A stretch of 64,000 nucleotides of DNA from Pedobacter sp. PF22-3 (GTDB lineage: Bacteria > Bacteroidota > Bacteroidia > Sphingobacteriales > Sphingobacteriaceae). The position numbers and the translations under genes were made by a program. Location: positions 267,528 through 331,527 of the forward strand of contig NZ_JAPIVP010000005.1 in NCBI RefSeq assembly GCF_026239555.1, read 5' to 3'. Positions 1 to 9,789 of the stretch are shown here, in pieces. The notes beneath the pieces were generated by a model. The model was not told the origin of the DNA. It saw only the letters and a program-made list of their open reading frames with translations, and ran no database searches. Within the stretch, counting starts at the first letter, position 1. Each line of letters begins with the position of its first letter.

Positions 1-1253
1 TTAATGGCACCCATGGTGTTTCTTTCGATGCAAGGAATCTGTACCAGGCCGCCAATCGGATCGCAGGTTAAACCCAGGTGATGTTCCATGGCAATTTCTG
101 CTGCCATTAAAACCTGCCGCTGCGAACCACCTAAACACTCGGTTAAGGCTGCTGCAGCCATGGCCGAGGAAACGCCGATTTCGGCCTGACATCCACCCAT
201 AGCGGCTGAAATTGTTGCTCCTTTTTTGAAAATACTGCCAATTTCTGATGCACAGGCAACAAACTGGATGATTTTTTCTTCGCTATAACCATCACAAAAG
301 GTGATAAAATATTGCAATACGGCAGGGATTACGCCTGCGGCACCATTGGTAGGGGCGGTTACCACACGACCAAACGATGCATTTTCTTCATTAACAGCTA
401 ATGCAAAACAGCTTACCCAGTCTAAAATATAGTTAAAGCCGTTTCCGCCTTTTCTGATCGCTGTTACCCAGCCAGTATAATCTGAATATTCGGTTTTGCC
501 AATTAATCGTTTATTTAATGGAAATGCTCTCCGCGCTACATTTAAGCCTCCAGGTAAAAAACCTGTGGTATGGCAGCCACGATAAATACAATCGCGCATC
601 ACGGCGAAATGCTGCAAAATCCCTTTTTTGGTCTCTGCTTCAGTACGCCAGGCCAGTTCATTCTCCATTACGATTTCGCTTACCTTTAAACCGGTAGATA
701 AACACCAGTGTAAAAGATCTTTGGCTTTCTCTACAGGAAAGGGAAGGTCTACCTGGGCTTTTTTGCTATTGTCTTCGCCCTCTTTTACCACAAAACCGCC
801 ACCAATGGAATAGTAGGTTTCTGAAAAAGCTTTTCCATCTTTTAAAAATGCCTGAAAGGTAACAGCATTGGGGTGGAATGGTAAACTTTCAGCGAAAAGG
901 AAAAGCAGGTCGTTATCATAATCAAAATCAATAATTAATTGATCGGCAAGATTTAATTTTTTATCTCTTTGGATGCTTTCGAATGTAGGGGTAACTGCAT
1001 CTACATCAAAAGTTACCGGATCTGCACCTGTTAAGCCCAGCAGAATGGCTACATCAGTTCCATGTCCTTTGCCTGTTTTGGCAAGAGAGCCATACAGTAA
1101 TATCTTGATACCTTCAACATTGTTAATCAGGTTATGCTGTGTAAGGGAAGCCGTAAATTGCTGGGCAGCCCGCCACGGACCTAATGTATGCGAACTGGAT
1201 GGGCCAATACCTATTTTAAAAATATCGAAAACCGAAATTTGTTCCTTAATCAT
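1..1253 (-). CDS. sdaA: L-serine ammonia-lyase (serine dehydratase), C-terminus cut by window edge
   Basis: Iron-sulfur L-serine dehydratase, which converts L-serine to pyruvate and ammonia in the cytoplasm. Reading the minus strand from the ATG at 1253 gives a continuous frame of 417 codons with no stop before the window edge. The N-terminus carries the family signature [17 protein letters not shown]. Near the edge the frame reads [20 protein letters not shown], holding a conserved cysteine expected to ligate the cluster. Both the N-terminal beta domain and the C-terminal alpha domain are on one chain, as in the single-chain SdaA type of about 450-480 residues, so roughly the last 40-60 residues lie outside the window. 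It is divergent from the RDD gene and shares its promoter region. The family and start are secure; the true stop cannot be seen. Confidence 0.93.
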   Translation of the reverse strand, partial: MIKEQISVFDIFKIGIGPSSSHTLGPWRAAQQFTASLTQHNLINNVEGIKILLYGSLAKTGKGHGTDVAILLGLTGADPVTFDVDAVTPTFESIQRDKKLNLADQLIIDFDYDNDLLFLFAESLPFHPNAVTFQAFLKDGKAFSETYYSIGGGFVVKEGEDNSKKAQVDLPFPVEKAKDLLHWCLSTGLKVSEIVMENELAWRTEAETKKGILQHFAVMRDCIYRGCHTTGFLPGGLNVARRAFPLNKRLIGKTEYSDYTGWVTAIRKGGNGFNYILDWVSCFALAVNEENASFGRVVTAPTNGAAGVIPAVLQYFITFCDGYSEEKIIQFVACASEIGSIFKKGATISAAMGGCQAEIGVSSAMAAAALTECLGGSQRQVLMAAEIAMEHHLGLTCDPIGGLVQIPCIERNTMGAI

Positions 1254-1270
1254 TATGAAAGTTAGTTATA

Positions 1271-1312
1271 CAAAGCTATAATTGTTTTATGATTTTGGAT
1301 AAATTAATTTTG
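1271..1312. promoter_or_regulatory. Divergent Bacteroidota-type promoters for sdaA and the RDD gene
   Basis: On the plus strand TAATTTTG (1305-1312) matches the TAnnTTTG -7 consensus and is preceded by TTG at 1282-1284, a 20-nt spacing. It would give a leader of about 45 nt to the RDD ATG at 1366. On the minus strand TAGCTTTG (1271-1278) also matches and lies just before the sdaA ATG, but I see no good -33 element for it. The two elements are interleaved, so the polymerases would compete. Confidence 0.5.
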
Positions 1313-1365
1313 TGTGAATACCGAAATATTTTATTTTAGAAAAATCTAATCCAAACGCTCCAAAA

Positions 1366-1857
1366 ATGGACTTTAACAATCATTATCAAGAAATTGACTT
1401 AAGCTACTGCCGTGCCAGCTCGGGCAAAAGACTTGCAAATTATATCATCGACTTAATTGTTTTTTACGTCATTCTTTTTGGCGTTTACATTTGTGTCGGC
1501 ATTTTATTTTCTGGACTTTTAGACGGCATCACTGACCTTGTAGACCGGTTAATCGCTATGGTTTGTTATGGCTTTATCATGTGTTTAATAGAAGCTGTTT
1601 CACGTGGAAAATCAATCGGAAAACTGATCACCGGAACGAAAGCTGTAAACCTGGATGGTAGTGAGATCAATTTCGCAAAAGCATTTACTCGGAATATGAT
1701 CCGTGTAATTCCTTTTAATGCCATTAGCGGCCTCAGCAGTCCCTGTGATCCCTGGCATGATCGCTTGTCGGACACGATGGTAGTTGACGAGAAAAAACTG
1801 TCCTTACAAACGCAAAGAGTTGATCTGTTTGATGCGGTTAAAAATCAAACTCAATAA
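1366..1857 (+). CDS. RDD family membrane protein
   Basis: Small inner-membrane protein of 163 residues. The RDD family is named for conserved Arg-Asp-Asp residues; here the arginine is in SSGKRLANYIIDLIVFY (about residues 19-35) followed by the acidic residue in the first membrane segment. Two hydrophobic helices (about 26-50 and 60-80) are followed by GKSIGKLITGTKAV, the usual polar loop of the family, and a third segment with a NMIRVIPF stretch and WHDRLSDT near the C-terminus. Function is not established for most members; some are linked to transport or sodium tolerance. Its last 20 bp overlap the 3' end of the convergent MgtC-like gene. The ATG is preceded by a good promoter and is well supported. 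Confidence 0.88.
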   Translation: MDFNNHYQEIDLSYCRASSGKRLANYIIDLIVFYVILFGVYICVGILFSGLLDGITDLVDRLIAMVCYGFIMCLIEAVSRGKSIGKLITGTKAVNLDGSEINFAKAFTRNMIRVIPFNAISGLSSPCDPWHDRLSDTMVVDEKKLSLQTQRVDLFDAVKNQTQ

Positions 1858-2497
1858 TATCTTCATCTTTCAGCATCCGCTCTACAAACTTCTGGTGATT
1901 TTGTGGCGTACCGGTAGCCGTCCAGTTTCCGGTAATGATATTGTTTACCAGCTGATGCTTGCCACGTTGGGGTTTCAGTTTACTTTCCCTGAAAACTTCT
2001 TCGTAACTTTCTAAATCGCCATGTGTATGTTGTTTTTTAACAATGCGATAGATGCGCTTGGTAAAACGGCGGTCGCCGATTTCTTCTAAAAATGGGAAGA
2101 TGATTAAAGCCAACATCACCACAATGGTAACGCCAACGGCCTGTTCGTAATAGCCAGAACCTACTGCCATGCCAATGGCTGCCACAATCCAGATGATGCA
2201 AGCTGTGGTTAACCCTTTAACGCGGTTTTCTTCTTTGAAAATTACTCCAGCCCCTAAAAAGCCAATGCCGGTAACAATGTTAGACGCAATCCGATCCTGA
2301 CTGGTGGGGCCTATATTAATCGATAGGATGGTAAATAAGGTAGCGCCCAGACCAATCATCATCATGGTTTTTAATCCGGCAGATTTACTTCTGTACTCGC
2401 GTTCGGCTCCGATTATACCGCAAAGTAGTGTAGCCAATAAAAATTTATTGATTTCGCTTTGTGTTATAAAATGGTTTTGCTCTATAATTTCGTTCAT
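1838..2497 (-). CDS. MgtC/SapB family membrane protein
   Basis: Inner-membrane protein of 219 residues. The N-terminal 145 residues are the MgtC/SapB membrane domain: FLLATLLCGIIGAEREYRSK with the conserved GAERE, then GLKTMMMIGLGATLF, and RIASNIVTGIGFLGAGVIFK, all hallmarks of the family. A soluble tail of about 75 residues follows. MgtC proteins are associated with magnesium stress, and some inhibit F-type ATP synthase, but many environmental homologues are uncharacterised, so a transport role is not claimed. The gene stands alone between the convergent RDD gene, which it overlaps by 20 bp, and the upstream SprF-like gene 23 bp away on the same strand. It could be the last gene of that transcript. 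Confidence 0.9.
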   Translation of the reverse strand: MNEIIEQNHFITQSEINKFLLATLLCGIIGAEREYRSKSAGLKTMMMIGLGATLFTILSINIGPTSQDRIASNIVTGIGFLGAGVIFKEENRVKGLTTACIIWIVAAIGMAVGSGYYEQAVGVTIVVMLALIIFPFLEEIGDRRFTKRIYRIVKKQHTHGDLESYEEVFRESKLKPQRGKHQLVNNIITGNWTATGTPQNHQKFVERMLKDEDIIEFDF

Positions 2498-2520
2498 CGC
2501 CTTTAATTGTCAACGGCAAA

Positions 2521-3534
2521 TTAATAAAAATCATAACATCTTAGTCCATTTGCACGGCCACCATTTGAACTATTTGGAAAATATTTTTCATAACCTAGGC
2601 CAATTTCGGATGTTCCGCCTGTATTGCTGTAGTTAATTTTAGAAGTTGTAGCATCGTGACTAATTCCCAATCTGAATTTTTCACCATTGGTTTTGCGGTT
2701 AAAAATATCGAAGATTACTGAAAATACAATCGCATCATTTCCATTCGAATTGCCATCGTTACGATACCATATCCCGGCATTTATGCTTGCATACTTATAC
2801 TGCAGGCCTGCGCTGAATGATTTTACATTGCCTTGTTTGTAGGCAACTATGGATGGGATGAGGTAATTTCCGTCACGATCGTACTCATCTGGCACCAAAG
2901 TTAACTTATAACTTAAATTACCCGAGATGCGCATTGGTAATTTGGCCTGAAAACCTGATAAGGATTCATTCGGACGGTTAAGGTGATGTGCTGCCAAGCC
3001 CATCATGAATTTTCCTACTACGAGGTTGGCGCCAGCATTTGAGTCAAAATAATATCGGCTATCTACACTTGGTCTCTCGGCACCCGAAATACTTCCCGGG
3101 ATATAACCTACGATATCGATCTGATCGCCAAACACTAGTTTATCCCAATTTAGCTTTTGGTTAGTAATGCCTCCTTGTAAACCAAATGATAAAGCAAAAT
3201 TATCTCCACCAATGATATAAGAATAGCTTAAGGCAATGTTGTTCTTGAGCAGATAGGCAGTACCCTCACTGCTGCGGTTAAAAATAATTCCAACGCCGCT
3301 GTTTATTCTGGATAGATTAAGATCTCCTGAAGCCATCATGTACGAGTAATCGCTGGCCAAACCTGTCCATTGATTACGGTAGAGTGCGTTAAACCTGATG
3401 TCGCCTTCAAATTGCCCGGTAAGTGCGGGATTTAAATAAATTGGTGCATTGTAAAACTGTGAGTAAATGTGGTCTTGCGCCAAAGCAACCATTGGCAGCA
3501 AGCAAAACAAAAATATGATTACCCTTCTACCCAT
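2521..3534 (-). CDS. PorP/SprF family type IX secretion outer membrane protein
   Basis: Outer-membrane protein of 337 residues with a clear signal peptide ending at VALAQ. Immediately after cleavage comes DHIYSQFYNAPIYLNPALTG, the start motif of PorP/SprF proteins, followed by alternating beta strands of a predicted barrel and a C-terminus ending in an aromatic residue. In Flavobacterium johnsoniae, SprF is needed for secretion and surface display of the adhesin SprB, and SprF-like genes typically lie right after genes whose products carry a type B C-terminal domain. Here the gene starts 3 bp after the stop of just such a protein, so the two are almost certainly co-transcribed and this is its dedicated secretion partner. 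Partner specificity is inference; the family call is strong. Confidence 0.92.
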   Translation of the reverse strand: MGRRVIIFLFCLLPMVALAQDHIYSQFYNAPIYLNPALTGQFEGDIRFNALYRNQWTGLASDYSYMMASGDLNLSRINSGVGIIFNRSSEGTAYLLKNNIALSYSYIIGGDNFALSFGLQGGITNQKLNWDKLVFGDQIDIVGYIPGSISGAERPSVDSRYYFDSNAGANLVVGKFMMGLAAHHLNRPNESLSGFQAKLPMRISGNLSYKLTLVPDEYDRDGNYLIPSIVAYKQGNVKSFSAGLQYKYASINAGIWYRNDGNSNGNDAIVFSVIFDIFNRKTNGEKFRLGISHDATTSKINYSNTGGTSEIGLGYEKYFPNSSNGGRANGLRCYDFY

Positions 3535-3537
3535 TAT

Positions 3538-6500
3538 CTATCTGATTAAATATATTACGCCGGTTTTTCGGGCAGGGGATGAATCGTAAGTCATTCCTTT
3601 CCACTCGCTTCCATTAATAAACTTGACGTCTACTTTCCAGTAATAAACACCCTGTGGCTGTTCCTGGCCTTTATAAGTACCATCCCAACCTTCTAAAGGT
3701 GCGCCATCATCCAATTTGGTTGTTTCCCAAAGTAACTCTCCCCATTTGTTGAAAACAGACATGTTCCATTCTTTTATACCCCGACCTTTTGCTTTAAAGA
3801 TTTTAATTTCATTTTTCGCGCTTGCTGGCATAAAGGAGTTGGGAATGTTTAAATTGCCCGGTACACTAATAATTTTCACGAATTGGAAGGTAGTAGAAGA
3901 ACAACCTTCTTTGTTCAATACTTTCAGGGTTACATTATAAGTGCCTTCGTTGGCATATGTATGGTTAGGATTTTGTAAAGTCGATTTCGCACCATCGCCA
4001 AAAGACCACTCCCAGCTAACCGAGCCTGCGCTTATATCTGTAAAGCCAAAAGTATAATTTGGAACAGATATTTCGTTCCCGGGGCTAACCGTGAATGTGG
4101 CCACTGGTGGTGCAACAATACGGATAAAATCTGTTTTTGTTACGGCTTGGGAACAATCCAATGCATTGATTGCGGTTAAGGTTACGGAGTAATTTATATC
4201 CGATCCAGTGTAGGTATGCTGTGGTTCAAATTCATTTGAGATCGGGGAACCATCACCAAAATCCCATGTATAACCGATAGCGCCAACACTTGTGTTTTTA
4301 AATTTAACAACCAGGTTAGTACAACCAATAGTTTTATCGGCACTGAAACTTACTGTAGGTTGGGCAAGTACGGTTACTGTTTCAGTAGCTGAATTTTTTG
4401 AACAATCATTTTCAGCATCTAACCTGATGGTGTATTGGCCTGCTTTAAGAAAAGTATATGGAAAAACGCCCGTATTGGTGGTCGGGATGACAACTGGTGC
4501 CTCTCCAGAATCCTCATTGGTAATGGTGTAAACGTAGCGACTGGCTCCGCTGGTGTTATTTAAAAAGTTTACAGTCCAGGGTGCGCAACCTTTTTTCTCG
4601 TTACCATTTACTACTAAGGCAGGCGTAATATCATTTGGCGAAACCCTGATCACAACTGGGGTAGCATTTGTTTCACCACAGCTATTCTTAGCCGTCATGT
4701 TAACAATAAAGTCTCTTACTACAAGCGTTTTAAAGGTATGGCTTATTGTGTTTCTATCCGTAATAGGCCCTGATGAAGTGCCGTCGCCAAAATCGTAAGT
4801 GTAGGTTGTACCCGCACTTTCCGGACTCGTGTTGATGAAGTTCACAAGAAGATCAGCACATCCTGTTGTTTTATCAGGCGAAAATATGGCAACAGGTTTG
4901 GCATGTACAATAACCGTTGCAGTTGTTATAACGGGAACGCCACAGGGTAAGGTTGTTGTTAGCGTAATGTTATAGGTTTTATCTTTCCCGGTTGGATCAG
5001 CCTGAAAAGTTATTGCTGCAGGCTGTGCGAGGGTGGAAGTTTGACCATTGCCGAAATCCCATACATAAGTTGCGCTGTTAAGCGGATTAGTAGTGTTGGT
5101 GAAAGTAACACTAAGCGGGCCACAACCCTCTGTTGCACTTTGTGTAAACGATGGTGTAACACTAGGGAAAGTACTAAATACTTCACTTTTTTCGTCCTGA
5201 TTACAACCCAGGCTACTGGTAACAACAAGTTTTATGGTTACGCTTTCGTTGCCATTCGTGATGGTATAGCCAGGAAAGGTTGCTCCTACTCCAATTTGTA
5301 CATTATTGGCAAACCAGGTATAAACACTATTTCTATCGGGGTATAATGTTGCGGCAATATTGGAAGCATCGAGTTTAAAAGGGGCACATCCGGTGTTGGT
5401 GTTGTAAGTTATTTCGGCTTTTGCATTCGGGTTTACTGTTATCTTAATCTGGTTGCTTAAACTATTATCGCAAACCCCACTGGCAACTGATCGGCGGTAA
5501 TAAATGCTTGCAGTTGGTGTTGGCGGTGTAAAGTTTAAACTGTTTGCCCCCAACACATCGCTCCAATCCGTCCCATTTAAGCTTGATTGCCATTGATAGG
5601 TGTATGATCCGCTACCGCCACTAGGTGTAGTGCCTGTTAAAGCTGCAGCAGCTGTGCCGATACATATGTTTTGATCGGCAGAAATGGTGTTGTTGGTTAG
5701 CGCTGGTAAAACAGTAATTTGTACCGAATTACTGAACGAGGGACAAGAGGTACTGTTTACTACCCGCCTGAAATAACTAGAAGCAGTAGCTGTTATAGTT
5801 AAATCTCTATTAATGGCCGAAGGAATATTTGCCCATGTATTGCCATCGGCACTGCTTTGCCACTGGTAGGCATAAGTGCCTGTTCCTCCTGTAGGTACAT
5901 CACCGTTAATGGTAATATTCTGTCCTGAGCAAGTGGGTGCAGCCGATGCGCTAATGTTATTGGTAACTAGTGGATAATAAGTAATGGTTATATCATCAGT
6001 AGAAGGGGGGCAAGCGCCAAAACCGGTAATAGTCCACTTGAAAGTGTAAGTTTCCCCTGGTACTAAACCGGTAACCGTAGTATTGTATAGGTTAGGATCG
6101 GTAATAACAACGCCTGTTTGAGCCGATACGATGGTCCAGGCACCACTGTTCGGTGCTGGATTGTTTCCATTGAGGTTAATGCTGCTCCCGGTGCATAAAT
6201 TTTGGTCTGGTCCTGCGTTTGCTACAACAGTTCCGGGGTTTACCGTGATGGTGGTTACGGTAGAAAAAGCTTCTGCACAACTACCGCTTTGCACTACTGC
6301 ACGGTATTGTGTGGTAATGGTGAGGTTAGTAAATACATATGGATTTGCAGTTGAAGTGATGGTAGACCAGTTAATCCCATTATCAATAGATCTTTCCCAA
6401 CGGACAATATTGCCAACCTGCCCTGCTAAATTGATGTTCCCTCCATTTGAACCTGCACAAACACTCGCATCCCCAGTTGTGGTACCACCAATACTGAGCG

Positions 6501-9495
6501 GGTTAACCGTGATTTGAACATCATCACTGGATGTAGAACAGTTAGTGTCGCTTATTGTCCATCTAAAGGTATAAGTATTTCCTGCCTGTAAACCTGTGAT
6601 GGTTGTATTGCCCTGCGTGTCATCAGCAAACGTTACAGCTGTTGGCGCAGTAACAGTTGTCCATTTGCCGGTACCAACTATTGGATCATTTCCTTTTAAA
6701 GTGTAAGTGCCGGTATTGCAGATCGCTTCATCTATGCCAGCACTTGCTGGTGTTGCGCTGGGTAAAACTGTAATGGTAATATTGATAGGAGTACCTGGAC
6801 AGCCATTCGTAGATACGGGTGTAATGGTATAGGTTACACTGCCGCTGGTGGTGCCTGAATTGGTTAAGATATCGCTTATCTGTGTTTCTGCTGATGCAAC
6901 ACTTCGATTGCTATTTCCGGTGATGCTTCCGGTTACTGCGCTACTATAAGTGTAATTTACTCCTGCAAAATTGCCCGATAGGTTAATGGCCGATGATGTT
7001 TTATTACAGATGGTTGAACTGGCCGATGTAGCAGCAACGATAGGATTAGGCTTTACCGTAACCAACAAATTAAAAGGCGTTCCATTGCAGCCATCGAAAT
7101 TGGGCGTGATGGTATATGTTACGCTGGCATCTGCATTAATATCGGTATTGGTAAGTACATCGTTAATATCTCCAGTCCCATTAACTGTATATCCGGCTAC
7201 AGACGGTGTACCGGTAGCTGTCCAGGTATAGGTTACGCCTGCTACGGCTGATGTTGGAGTATATGCTACACTATTGCCCGTACAAATGGTTTTGGTAGCT
7301 GCGCTTGTTAAGCTGATGTCTGGTTTAATTTTTAAGATAATTTCATCATCAATCTGGTTACATGGAGCAGCCAATGAGGTAGTAACCCTTAATGTTAATG
7401 TAACTATACCGGCTCTCTTTTCAGTTAATGTTGGGGTATAAACGGCATTTAAATCATTTCGGTTAGGTGTAAATGTACCTTGCCCCCCAACCCAGGTTTG
7501 TGTGGTTGTGGTTCCGGTTACCATGCCATTTAAAGTAAAACTCTGATCGTTAAAGCAGATGCTTTGATCGGGGCCTGCGTTAACCACAGGAGCAGTACTG
7601 AAAGTAATTACCTGTGTATCTTCTGCTGTGCCACAATTATTTTTATGAACAACCTTTATGGTATAAGTATCGTAGCTATCAAATTTTATAGATGGATATT
7701 TAGAATTTGCCGTTGTGCCGTTAGTAAAGCTATAAGTTCCTGTTCCCGATGGAACAACAGTCCAGGTATAAGTGTCTGGTAAATCTTTTATGGTACCTGT
7801 TATTAATGTTTTGGTCGGTCCTGTTGTGGTATTGTTAAAATCGTAGACCGCAAGGTTACACAATATAATATCAGGTGAAAGTGTAGCTTTTGGACTTTCA
7901 TTTACCACAACAGTTTGTGGTTGGCTGGTAATTAGGCCGCATGACGGTGTGCTAATGCTTAAGGTGATGGTGTATGTACCCGCAGTAGGGAAACTGAATA
8001 CGGGCTCTTTGCTTGCTGCATTGGTGCCTCCTACAAAACTGACTGTTGGACTAACTGACCATGAATAGTTATTCGCTGCACCGCAGATATTATCTAAAAC
8101 AGAAAGATCAGTTGCTTTTAGTGTTGATCCGGCACAGATTGTACTTGATGGTAAACTAAAATCTGGCTTCGGTGGATCCTGGATGCAGATTTTCATTTCT
8201 ACCGGATCAGCGTTACATGCGCCGGAAGTGTTTGATTCTAACCGGATAACATGCTCACCACGTGTTGTAAATTTATGTACCAGATTATATGATCTGGGTT
8301 GATTTGCTTTTACTGGCACACCATCTACATACCAGTTATAAGTTACTTCATTTGGCGCACAGCCTATGGTATTGGTGTTTGGATTTTCGCCAAGTGTAGA
8401 AGTGTTTACAAAAGTAATGTCGGCATTGGTACAGCCAGGGCTATTGAAAGCAAAAGAATTTTCCGGTTTAACCACTACTTTGGCCGAAGAAGAAACCGGT
8501 GTGCCAATGATGCCGCAAAACGTGTTCGATACATTGATGGATACATCAAATGCATTAAAAATGGTGCCTGCACTAGAGGTTGAAACACTTCCGCAAGATG
8601 ATTTAATGTAGGAGTGGGTTACAGTACCACCATTATTGATAATATCGCAGAGTGTATAAGTGGTTGTAGATTGGTCGCCCCAATTAATGGTGTAAATATT
8701 GCCTGGGAAGTTATTTTGAATCCCCGAAGCTGAAGTAACATCAACACTAAATGTTAAGGCTCCTAATGGTAAACATACCACAGTGTTGCCCGTATTGGCA
8801 AAGGCAGTAATGGTTTTATTATTAATCAACAGATAGGCTTTGGTGGCAACAGAGCCATCAGGCATTACTGCCTTGGCGTAAATAGTGTAATGCGATTGTT
8901 GGGCCGTAAAACTTTGTATTGGTGTAGGGAAAGATAATGTGGTGGTGCTTCCGCCGCTGCCCTGGTCGGTAACTGTTGCTGTAACATTACTATTTGCTGT
9001 AGATTCGTTACTGATCAGAAAAGAATTGTTTGGCTTGCTCATGCAGGTGCCAAAAGTTTCTCTATTGTTATTGTTTAAATAGGTTGAGGTGAGCTTGGCT
9101 TCAACAGCAGCACCGGCTTTAACCTCGAAAGGAGTGGAGGCGGCACTGACCGAAGTTGGCAAGGTTGTTTTAACCCGAACGCGATAGCCCGTTCCTGGTG
9201 TAAGGTTTGTAGGGAGCAATCCGTTTACGTAAGTACTATAAAAGCCAGTATAAGAGCCAATAAGTGATTCTGCTGCAAAACTTCCGTTCTGATCTGATAA
9301 ATAGAGTTGAAATTGATTTCCCTGAGTGGTGCAACTTGAGGGTACTTGAAAAGGAACTGCAATGGTACTGCCGGGAGTATATGGTCCGGGATCTACTATA
9401 CCAATGTTTACCTGTGCGAAAACATTCGACGCAAGCAGAAATGCCCCAAAAAATAGCACAAAAGAAAACCTTACGCTTTTACAACAAATCTCCAT
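3538..9495 (-). CDS. Giant PKD-repeat surface protein with gliding-motility type C-terminal domain (T9SS substrate)
   Basis: Secreted protein of 1985 residues. Residues 1-27 form a signal peptide ending FLLASNVFA. The body is built of beta-sandwich modules: PKD-like units with INWGDQ near residue 270, then many repeated units with AGPDQ and YQWQSS motifs, then PKD domains with YVWDFGNG (about 1476), YTYDFGDG (about 1565), YTWDFGDG (about 1750) and WEWSFGDG (about 1830). Residues from about 1880 read LNIPNSFMPA, NKWGELLWET, GWDGTYKG, GVYYWKV, the gliding-motility-associated (CHU_C, type B) C-terminal domain that targets proteins to the type IX secretion system. Cysteines recur at about one or two per module. 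No catalytic domain was seen, so it is probably an adhesin or filament like SprB. It forms an operon with the SprF-like gene downstream. The ligand is unknown. Confidence 0.93.
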   Translation of the reverse strand: MEICCKSVRFSFVLFFGAFLLASNVFAQVNIGIVDPGPYTPGSTIAVPFQVPSSCTTQGNQFQLYLSDQNGSFAAESLIGSYTGFYSTYVNGLLPTNLTPGTGYRVRVKTTLPTSVSAASTPFEVKAGAAVEAKLTSTYLNNNNRETFGTCMSKPNNSFLISNESTANSNVTATVTDQGSGGSTTTLSFPTPIQSFTAQQSHYTIYAKAVMPDGSVATKAYLLINNKTITAFANTGNTVVCLPLGALTFSVDVTSASGIQNNFPGNIYTINWGDQSTTTYTLCDIINNGGTVTHSYIKSSCGSVSTSSAGTIFNAFDVSINVSNTFCGIIGTPVSSSAKVVVKPENSFAFNSPGCTNADITFVNTSTLGENPNTNTIGCAPNEVTYNWYVDGVPVKANQPRSYNLVHKFTTRGEHVIRLESNTSGACNADPVEMKICIQDPPKPDFSLPSSTICAGSTLKATDLSVLDNICGAANNYSWSVSPTVSFVGGTNAASKEPVFSFPTAGTYTITLSISTPSCGLITSQPQTVVVNESPKATLSPDIILCNLAVYDFNNTTTGPTKTLITGTIKDLPDTYTWTVVPSGTGTYSFTNGTTANSKYPSIKFDSYDTYTIKVVHKNNCGTAEDTQVITFSTAPVVNAGPDQSICFNDQSFTLNGMVTGTTTTQTWVGGQGTFTPNRNDLNAVYTPTLTEKRAGIVTLTLRVTTSLAAPCNQIDDEIILKIKPDISLTSAATKTICTGNSVAYTPTSAVAGVTYTWTATGTPSVAGYTVNGTGDINDVLTNTDINADASVTYTITPNFDGCNGTPFNLLVTVKPNPIVAATSASSTICNKTSSAINLSGNFAGVNYTYSSAVTGSITGNSNRSVASAETQISDILTNSGTTSGSVTYTITPVSTNGCPGTPINITITVLPSATPASAGIDEAICNTGTYTLKGNDPIVGTGKWTTVTAPTAVTFADDTQGNTTITGLQAGNTYTFRWTISDTNCSTSSDDVQITVNPLSIGGTTTGDASVCAGSNGGNINLAGQVGNIVRWERSIDNGINWSTITSTANPYVFTNLTITTQYRAVVQSGSCAEAFSTVTTITVNPGTVVANAGPDQNLCTGSSINLNGNNPAPNSGAWTIVSAQTGVVITDPNLYNTTVTGLVPGETYTFKWTITGFGACPPSTDDITITYYPLVTNNISASAAPTCSGQNITINGDVPTGGTGTYAYQWQSSADGNTWANIPSAINRDLTITATASSYFRRVVNSTSCPSFSNSVQITVLPALTNNTISADQNICIGTAAAALTGTTPSGGSGSYTYQWQSSLNGTDWSDVLGANSLNFTPPTPTASIYYRRSVASGVCDNSLSNQIKITVNPNAKAEITYNTNTGCAPFKLDASNIAATLYPDRNSVYTWFANNVQIGVGATFPGYTITNGNESVTIKLVVTSSLGCNQDEKSEVFSTFPSVTPSFTQSATEGCGPLSVTFTNTTNPLNSATYVWDFGNGQTSTLAQPAAITFQADPTGKDKTYNITLTTTLPCGVPVITTATVIVHAKPVAIFSPDKTTGCADLLVNFINTSPESAGTTYTYDFGDGTSSGPITDRNTISHTFKTLVVRDFIVNMTAKNSCGETNATPVVIRVSPNDITPALVVNGNEKKGCAPWTVNFLNNTSGASRYVYTITNEDSGEAPVVIPTTNTGVFPYTFLKAGQYTIRLDAENDCSKNSATETVTVLAQPTVSFSADKTIGCTNLVVKFKNTSVGAIGYTWDFGDGSPISNEFEPQHTYTGSDINYSVTLTAINALDCSQAVTKTDFIRIVAPPVATFTVSPGNEISVPNYTFGFTDISAGSVSWEWSFGDGAKSTLQNPNHTYANEGTYNVTLKVLNKEGCSSTTFQFVKIISVPGNLNIPNSFMPASAKNEIKIFKAKGRGIKEWNMSVFNKWGELLWETTKLDDGAPLEGWDGTYKGQEQPQGVYYWKVDVKFINGSEWKGMTYDSSPARKTGVIYLIR

Positions 9496-9721
9496 AAAAG
9501 TCTAATAGCAGGGAATGATTTTATTGTGTTCCGGAAGCTTTGTCAGTTTAACTCGCTTTAGTCCAATATCAAAAATGAATATTCGACTTGAGACACATCA
9601 ATAAATATACAATATAAATAACGTAGTTTTTATGTTAAGCCTGCAAAATTTTACACCAAAACGAACTAAATGAGTAGGTTGTAAGCGTGGTAAAGCTTCA
9701 TTTATGGTATGATAAAGGCAT

Positions 9722-9760
9722 AAAAAAACCCTCGAGGTGTTGTACCTTGAGGGTTTTTTT
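9722..9760. terminator. Bidirectional rho-independent terminator after groEL
   Basis: A 10-bp stem (9729-9738 with 9744-9753, one G-U pair) with a GTTGT loop is flanked by seven A residues on the left and seven T residues on the right, so it reads as a terminator on both strands. It lies 30 bp after the groEL stop and separates groEL from the adhesin operon. The rest of the 9496-9789 gap is AT-rich upstream sequence of the adhesin gene, in which I found no clear -7 element. Confidence 0.88.
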
Positions 9761-9789
9761 ACACGAAAACGTTTCGTTATGGGTGAATG

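Noticed and set aside
3716..9497. Many open frames on the plus strand opposite the giant adhesin gene
   Set aside because: They lie antisense to a full 1985-residue protein with clear domains, have no promoter or family match, and reflect the repeated composition of the PKD modules.
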